Part shown: piece by piece, positions 5,931 to 8,822 of the stretch
Position numbering within the stretch: the stretch's first letter is position 1
How the letters are laid out: each line of letters opens with the position of its first letter
Assembly (NCBI GenBank): GCA_026396375.1
Contig: JAPLWW010000043.1
Location: 1-8,822, forward strand
Source: Microcaldota archaeon
Lineage (GTDB): Archaea; Micrarchaeota; Micrarchaeia; Anstonellales; J096
Direction: 5' to 3'
DNA: 8,822 nucleotides
Notes under the pieces: model-generated
Told to the model about the DNA's origin: nothing
What the model saw: the letters and a program-made list of their open reading frames with translations, nothing else
Database searches by the model: none
Position numbers and translations under genes: made by a program

Positions 5931-7706
5931 TCACAGCCTGGGCAGGGCCACCATGTCCAGTATGAAATTCTTGGTTTTGTTCTTTGAGTACCTTATCTTC
6001 TTCATTATCCCCTTTTCCACCATGGTGTTTGCAGTCAGCAAGATATCTATTATCAAAATAAGCGCGGCGGCAAGCAGGACCAGCTGGATTGCGGTGAAGA
6101 TCATGCTTGAAAGGTTCACCATTGAAAGCACAAACGGGATGAACACCGAAGCCCCTATCAGCGAAACGACAATGAGGCTGGTATATGCTATCCTCCTGTC
6201 AGTCTCAATATTCCTCTTGTCTATCCTTCCGAAAGTGTTGAGGAACCCGTCAAGGATGTGTTCAATGGCTTCTATCATCTTGAAGACTATCATTGAGGAA
6301 ACCAGCAATTGCACTATTGTCTTTATCGTGATTGCTGGAAGATCGGCCAAGGGCGCAAAATCAAATATCCCTATCCAGTTGTTCAATACCAATATCGTTC
6401 CGTTTGCTATGAACAATACGGCGGCATAGGCCAGTATTATCTTTGACCTGTCTATGAATAATTCAAAGAACGCCCCCTTTGGCTCGAATTCCCTGGTCAC
6501 TATATTAAGGTAGGTTGAAATGTTCCTGACCCTTGCCCTTATCCTGAATGATATCGTTTTGTCAATGAATGAGCTAAGCTGGGGCACCTTTCCCATCGTT
6601 ATAGCTGACACGATTGCGCTTGCGAAAAGCGTCATCGTGGTAAGGCTCATTATGTCGAAGCTTACGGTCGCGCTCATGTTCTTCGCAATCAGCAATGCGA
6701 ATTCGCTTGCCGTTACCATGGACACTGCTGAAAAGACAGAGGTCTGCATGTTTGACCCGAAGATGTAGCTGAACATTCCCACTGAAAAGAACTTTGCAAG
6801 CATGCTTACTGCAAGGAATGCCACTATCATCAGCGCCATCATGAGGCTGACATTGGCTATGTTGACAGTCATGCCTATTGATAGGAAAAAGAAGGAGGAG
6901 AAAAACAATCCGAACGGAAGCATCATCTTCTCTATCTTCTCGAATTCCTTCAATGATGCCATCAGGCTTCCTGCCAAAAATGCGCCTATGGAGGCCTCGA
7001 ATCCCAAGACCGTTGCCATGAAGACGAATATCGCGCACACGGACAGGGACGTGAAAAGCAGGACCTCGGTGCTGTGGAATGCAGTGTACTCGAACAATTG
7101 CCTTACGACAAACCGGAAGGTCACATAGAACAGCAGCAGCATCGCCAGGGACTTTGCCATGGATATCATGACATCGTCAAAGAAAAGCGTTGAGCCGATG
7201 CCAGTTGCTGAAGGCAGGACCGCCAATGCCAGTATCGCGAAGATGTCCTCTATTATCAATAGCGCATATAGCAGGGGTATGTCATTCTTATAATCGGATT
7301 TGTACTTTTCAACGATCTTCGCAAACAGCGTCGTGCTTGAGAACGAGAAGATTATTCCCAAAAGTATGCTTTCAAAGATGCTCAGGCCGAAGATCCCAGA
7401 AAGCGCGTATATTATCAGGAAGACGAAGGATAGCTTGAATATCGCGAACATCAATGCCCTTATCCCGAACTTTATTATCTTGCTCAAGCTAAATTCTATG
7501 CCTATTATGAACAATAGGAGTACAGCCCCTATGCTTGAGAAAGTCTCTATTACCTCGTTGCTCTGTATCAATCCTATGAAGTTGGGCCCGATCAGCACCC
7601 CTATTATTATAATGCCTATGACAGGGGGCATCTTCATCCTTATCGCTGCCAACAGGCCTGCGAGGGCAAGTATGAATATGACGCCGAGCTGTATCATTAT
7701 CTGCAT
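5931..7706 (-). CDS. CPA2-family cation:proton antiporter (Kef/NapA-like) with membrane C-terminal extension
   Basis: This polytopic membrane protein probably exchanges Na+ or K+ for H+. Numbers follow the longest frame (607 residues, Met1 at 7754). The exchanger core (about 20-392) has many hydrophobic helices. It shows PPVIGIIIIGVLIGP (43-57), FSFSSTTLFAKIV (136-148), IIED with Glu169-Asp170 at the ion-binding position, GFEASIGAFLAGSL (251-264), FFFLSIGM (288-295) and SEFALLIAK (350-358), all CPA2 landmarks. After a basic, amphipathic linker (about 400-440) come four more hydrophobic segments near 439-460, 476-496, 522-546 and 549-573, ending in a basic tail. No Rossmann TrkA-N/RCK domain is present, unlike KefB/KefC. 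I chose Met17 at 7706 because GGTG precedes it by 7 nt; the ATG at 7754 lies only about 21 nt from the TATA box and has no Shine-Dalgarno site. The transported ion is not known. Confidence 0.9.
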   Translation of the reverse strand: MQIMIQLGVIFILALAGLLAAIRMKMPPVIGIIIIGVLIGPNFIGLIQSNEVIETFSSIGAVLLLFIIGIEFSLSKIIKFGIRALMFAIFKLSFVFLIIYALSGIFGLSIFESILLGIIFSFSSTTLFAKIVEKYKSDYKNDIPLLYALLIIEDIFAILALAVLPSATGIGSTLFFDDVMISMAKSLAMLLLFYVTFRFVVRQLFEYTAFHSTEVLLFTSLSVCAIFVFMATVLGFEASIGAFLAGSLMASLKEFEKIEKMMLPFGLFFSSFFFLSIGMTVNIANVSLMMALMIVAFLAVSMLAKFFSVGMFSYIFGSNMQTSVFSAVSMVTASEFALLIAKNMSATVSFDIMSLTTMTLFASAIVSAITMGKVPQLSSFIDKTISFRIRARVRNISTYLNIVTREFEPKGAFFELFIDRSKIILAYAAVLFIANGTILVLNNWIGIFDFAPLADLPAITIKTIVQLLVSSMIVFKMIEAIEHILDGFLNTFGRIDKRNIETDRRIAYTSLIVVSLIGASVFIPFVLSMVNLSSMIFTAIQLVLLAAALILIIDILLTANTMVEKGIMKKIRYSKNKTKNFILDMVALPRL

Positions 7707-7714
7707 GGGGGATG

Positions 7715-7718
7715 CACC
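7715..7718 (-). promoter_or_regulatory. Ribosome binding site deciding the antiporter start
   Basis: The minus strand reads GGTG, 7 nt before the ATG at 7706. It is one of very few plausible Shine-Dalgarno matches in the window. It favours Met17 over the upstream ATG at 7754, and would make this gene a leadered exception among leaderless neighbours. Confidence 0.45.
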
Positions 7719-7768
7719 GTTGGGGAACTTTCTAAACCTTTGATCGCCAATCATCTTTTAGCTCAAAA

Positions 7769-7782
7769 ACCTTTTTAAACCT
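7769..7782. repeat. Direct repeat ACCTTTTTAAACCT, copy 1
   Basis: This 14-base sequence is identical to 7849-7862, 80 bases away in the same divergent region. Each copy contains a TATA-like TTTTTAAA core flanked by CC/GG-type bases. Confidence 0.6.
7772..7779 (-). promoter_or_regulatory. TATA box for the antiporter gene
   Basis: The minus strand reads TTTAAAAA inside AGGTTTAAAAAGGT. A start about 26 nt downstream falls near 7749, just inside the 7754 ATG codon region, giving a leader of roughly 43 nt to the ATG at 7706. Confidence 0.5.
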
Positions 7783-7812
7783 GGCTGTGATTTTGTATTC
7801 ATAGAAATGTAA

Positions 7813-7848
7813 GATCCTTTCCACCTGTATCTAGGAGGTAAACAGATC
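7813..7848. repeat. Imperfect inverted repeat between divergent promoters
   Basis: GATC (7813-7816) and GATC (7845-7848) bound a possible hairpin. The next pairs are TTT with AAA, CC with GG, and CCT with AGG around a GTATCT loop, interrupted by small internal loops and one A-A mismatch: 12 pairs in total. The right arm contains AGGAGGT (7833-7839), a perfect Shine-Dalgarno-like sequence with no start codon within range. It could be an operator, an RNA structure or chance. Confidence 0.35.
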
Positions 7849-7862
7849 ACCTTTTTAAACCT
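7849..7862. repeat. Direct repeat ACCTTTTTAAACCT, copy 2
   Basis: This is identical to 7769-7782. This copy is positioned as the promoter of the plus-strand gene, and copy 1 as the promoter of the divergent minus-strand gene. Confidence 0.6.
7852..7859 (+). promoter_or_regulatory. TATA box for the surface protein at 7881
   Basis: TTTTTAAA is centred about 26 nt upstream of the ATG at 7881, with CACC before it. The bases before the ATG (CCATATTATATT) have no Shine-Dalgarno match, so a leaderless transcript is predicted. Confidence 0.6.
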
Positions 7863-7880
7863 TAATACCCATATTATATT

Positions 7881-8822
7881 ATGGCATCCAATATAGAAAA
7901 CGTGTTCAGGCTGTATGGCATCTATATTATTATGGGAATTGTTCTTTTAGGGGCAATAATCCTGATTTCCGGAATGGGAACCTTCTCGGCTATTCCGTCT
8001 GCTGATCATGTAAGCTCTTTGGATAAGGGCTCGGCAGGGACAGGGGAAGCTTCCTCGCCTTCCATATCCTCAAATAAGCCAACAAAGACAAGGCCTTCAG
8101 GCTCTTCCTCTAGCTCGTCAGGCTCATCTTCCTCATCCAGCGGAGGATCTGACACAGGCGGCTCAAGCACGGCAACCTCTGGTTTGAGCAATGCAGGGGC
8201 AATTTCATATACCACAATGGCAATTGTAAATTCCTCTTATCCTGTGCAGAAGGCAACATGCAATGATAGCACTCCTTCAAGCATATCTACAACCTGTACG
8301 TCACAGCTAAACGTCAGCGGCGACAGCAAAACCTTTATCCTGAATCTAAGCAAGAACAATCCTGCCTATGTCAATGGAACATGGAACATAACCCTCAATC
8401 CAACAAGCACAGTAAAGGGCGTCATTGCCATAGTTGGATATACAGCCGATGGCGGCGTAAGCATGGACTGGTATTATCTCAACGGGACATACAAACCAGT
8501 ATCAGGTTGCGGCACCGGATCAAATAGGTGCAACATCACCTCATTGTACAGCACGCTTTCCGGCATTTCAAACATAAGCCTTGAGCTCATCTTTACCACA
8601 CAGGCATCGGCATCATCTCATAAACAGGCTACAATAGATTATTTTGCAATAAACCTGACTTATTATCAGGACACAACGCCCCCTTCCTCGATCACCAACC
8701 TCAGGAACATCTCCGCAGGGACAACATGGATCTACTGGAACTGGACAAATCCGACAGATCCTGACTTCAGTTCCAATATAATTTATATAGACGGAGTCAA
8801 TGTCATAAACACATCAGATAAC
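7881..8822 (+). CDS. N-terminally anchored surface glycoprotein with Ser-rich linker and FN3-like repeat (partial)
   Basis: This open frame of 314 codons has no stop and continues past the right edge. A hydrophobic helix at about 13-33 (GIYIIMGIVLLGAIILISG) follows a short polar N-terminus and is not followed by a clear cleavage site, so it may be an uncleaved anchor. Residues about 74-105 are a low-complexity Ser/Gly linker with two runs of six serines. A beta-rich, lectin- or jelly-roll-like domain follows (about 114-270), with cysteine pairs near 134/146 and 213/220 that could form disulfides. Near 274 begins DTTPPSSITNL, then TTWIYWNWTNPTDPDFS and VYIDG-type strands. This is the FN3-like repeat common in archaeal surface proteins. 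I count 13 N-X-S/T sequons. Binding or structural function is inferred; no enzyme motif is visible. The minus-strand frame opposite the Ser-rich region is a shadow. Confidence 0.85.
   Translation, partial: MASNIENVFRLYGIYIIMGIVLLGAIILISGMGTFSAIPSADHVSSLDKGSAGTGEASSPSISSNKPTKTRPSGSSSSSSGSSSSSSGGSDTGGSSTATSGLSNAGAISYTTMAIVNSSYPVQKATCNDSTPSSISTTCTSQLNVSGDSKTFILNLSKNNPAYVNGTWNITLNPTSTVKGVIAIVGYTADGGVSMDWYYLNGTYKPVSGCGTGSNRCNITSLYSTLSGISNISLELIFTTQASASSHKQATIDYFAINLTYYQDTTPPSSITNLRNISAGTTWIYWNWTNPTDPDFSSNIIYIDGVNVINTSDN

Noticed and set aside
7300..7743. Plus-strand open frame (147 codons) opposite the antiporter N-terminus
   Set aside because: Its hydrophobic look mirrors the membrane helices on the other strand. 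No independent promoter or family signal is visible.
5931..7754. Operon of antiporter, dcd and topA
   Set aside because: All three are on the minus strand, but dcd and topA each have a well-placed TATA box in their own gap, so separate transcripts are more likely. Read-through cannot be excluded.
8006..8215. Minus-strand frame rich in Glu/Pro opposite the Ser-rich linker
   Set aside because: The composition is the complement of serine codons in the surface protein; it is a low-complexity shadow.
1..8822. CRISPR array, insertion sequence, tRNA or rRNA
   Set aside because: I saw no spaced identical repeats, transposase motifs, terminal inverted repeats, or tRNA/rRNA signatures in the gaps.

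Overview
The window looks archaeal, from a small-genome lineage such as a DPANN archaeon, though the phylum cannot be fixed from sequence alone. Signs are an archaeal-type topoisomerase I (IACDYDIEG Toprim motif, two C-terminal zinc fingers), AT-rich TATA boxes 25-28 nt upstream of start codons with almost no Shine-Dalgarno sites, frequent AGG/ATA codons, sequon-rich secreted proteins, and a probable C/D box guide RNA.

Layout. Positions 1-104 (minus) hold the N-terminus of a TPR-type protein that runs off the left edge. It diverges from a 421-residue secreted, membrane-anchored, glycosylation-rich beta-sandwich protein (170-1435, plus). A small lipoprotein- or pilin-like exported protein follows (1490-1930, plus). 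It converges on a GT4 glycosyltransferase (1956-3026, minus). The 135-base gap behind the glycosyltransferase carries a candidate C/D box sRNA on the plus strand (about 3080-3137). Next come three minus-strand genes: DNA topoisomerase I (3171-5264), dCTP deaminase (5346-5891) and a CPA2-type cation:proton antiporter with an unusual membrane C-terminus (5931-7706). A 174-base divergent region with a repeated promoter motif and an imperfect hairpin separates the antiporter from a second surface protein (7881 to the right edge, plus), which has a Ser-rich linker and an archaeal FN3-like repeat. No gene-free stretch exceeds 300 bases.

How it fits together. Topoisomerase I and dCTP deaminase are housekeeping genes of DNA topology and dTTP supply. 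The antiporter serves ion or pH homeostasis. The two large surface proteins, the small exported protein and the glycosyltransferase suggest a cell-envelope theme, but nothing in the sequence ties this glycosyltransferase to those proteins. Each gene appears to have its own promoter, so this is a run of short, mostly leaderless transcripts rather than one operon. The most interesting signals are the candidate sRNA, which seems to share a near-symmetric TATA box with the glycosyltransferase, and the antiporter whose usual regulatory domain is replaced by extra membrane segments.
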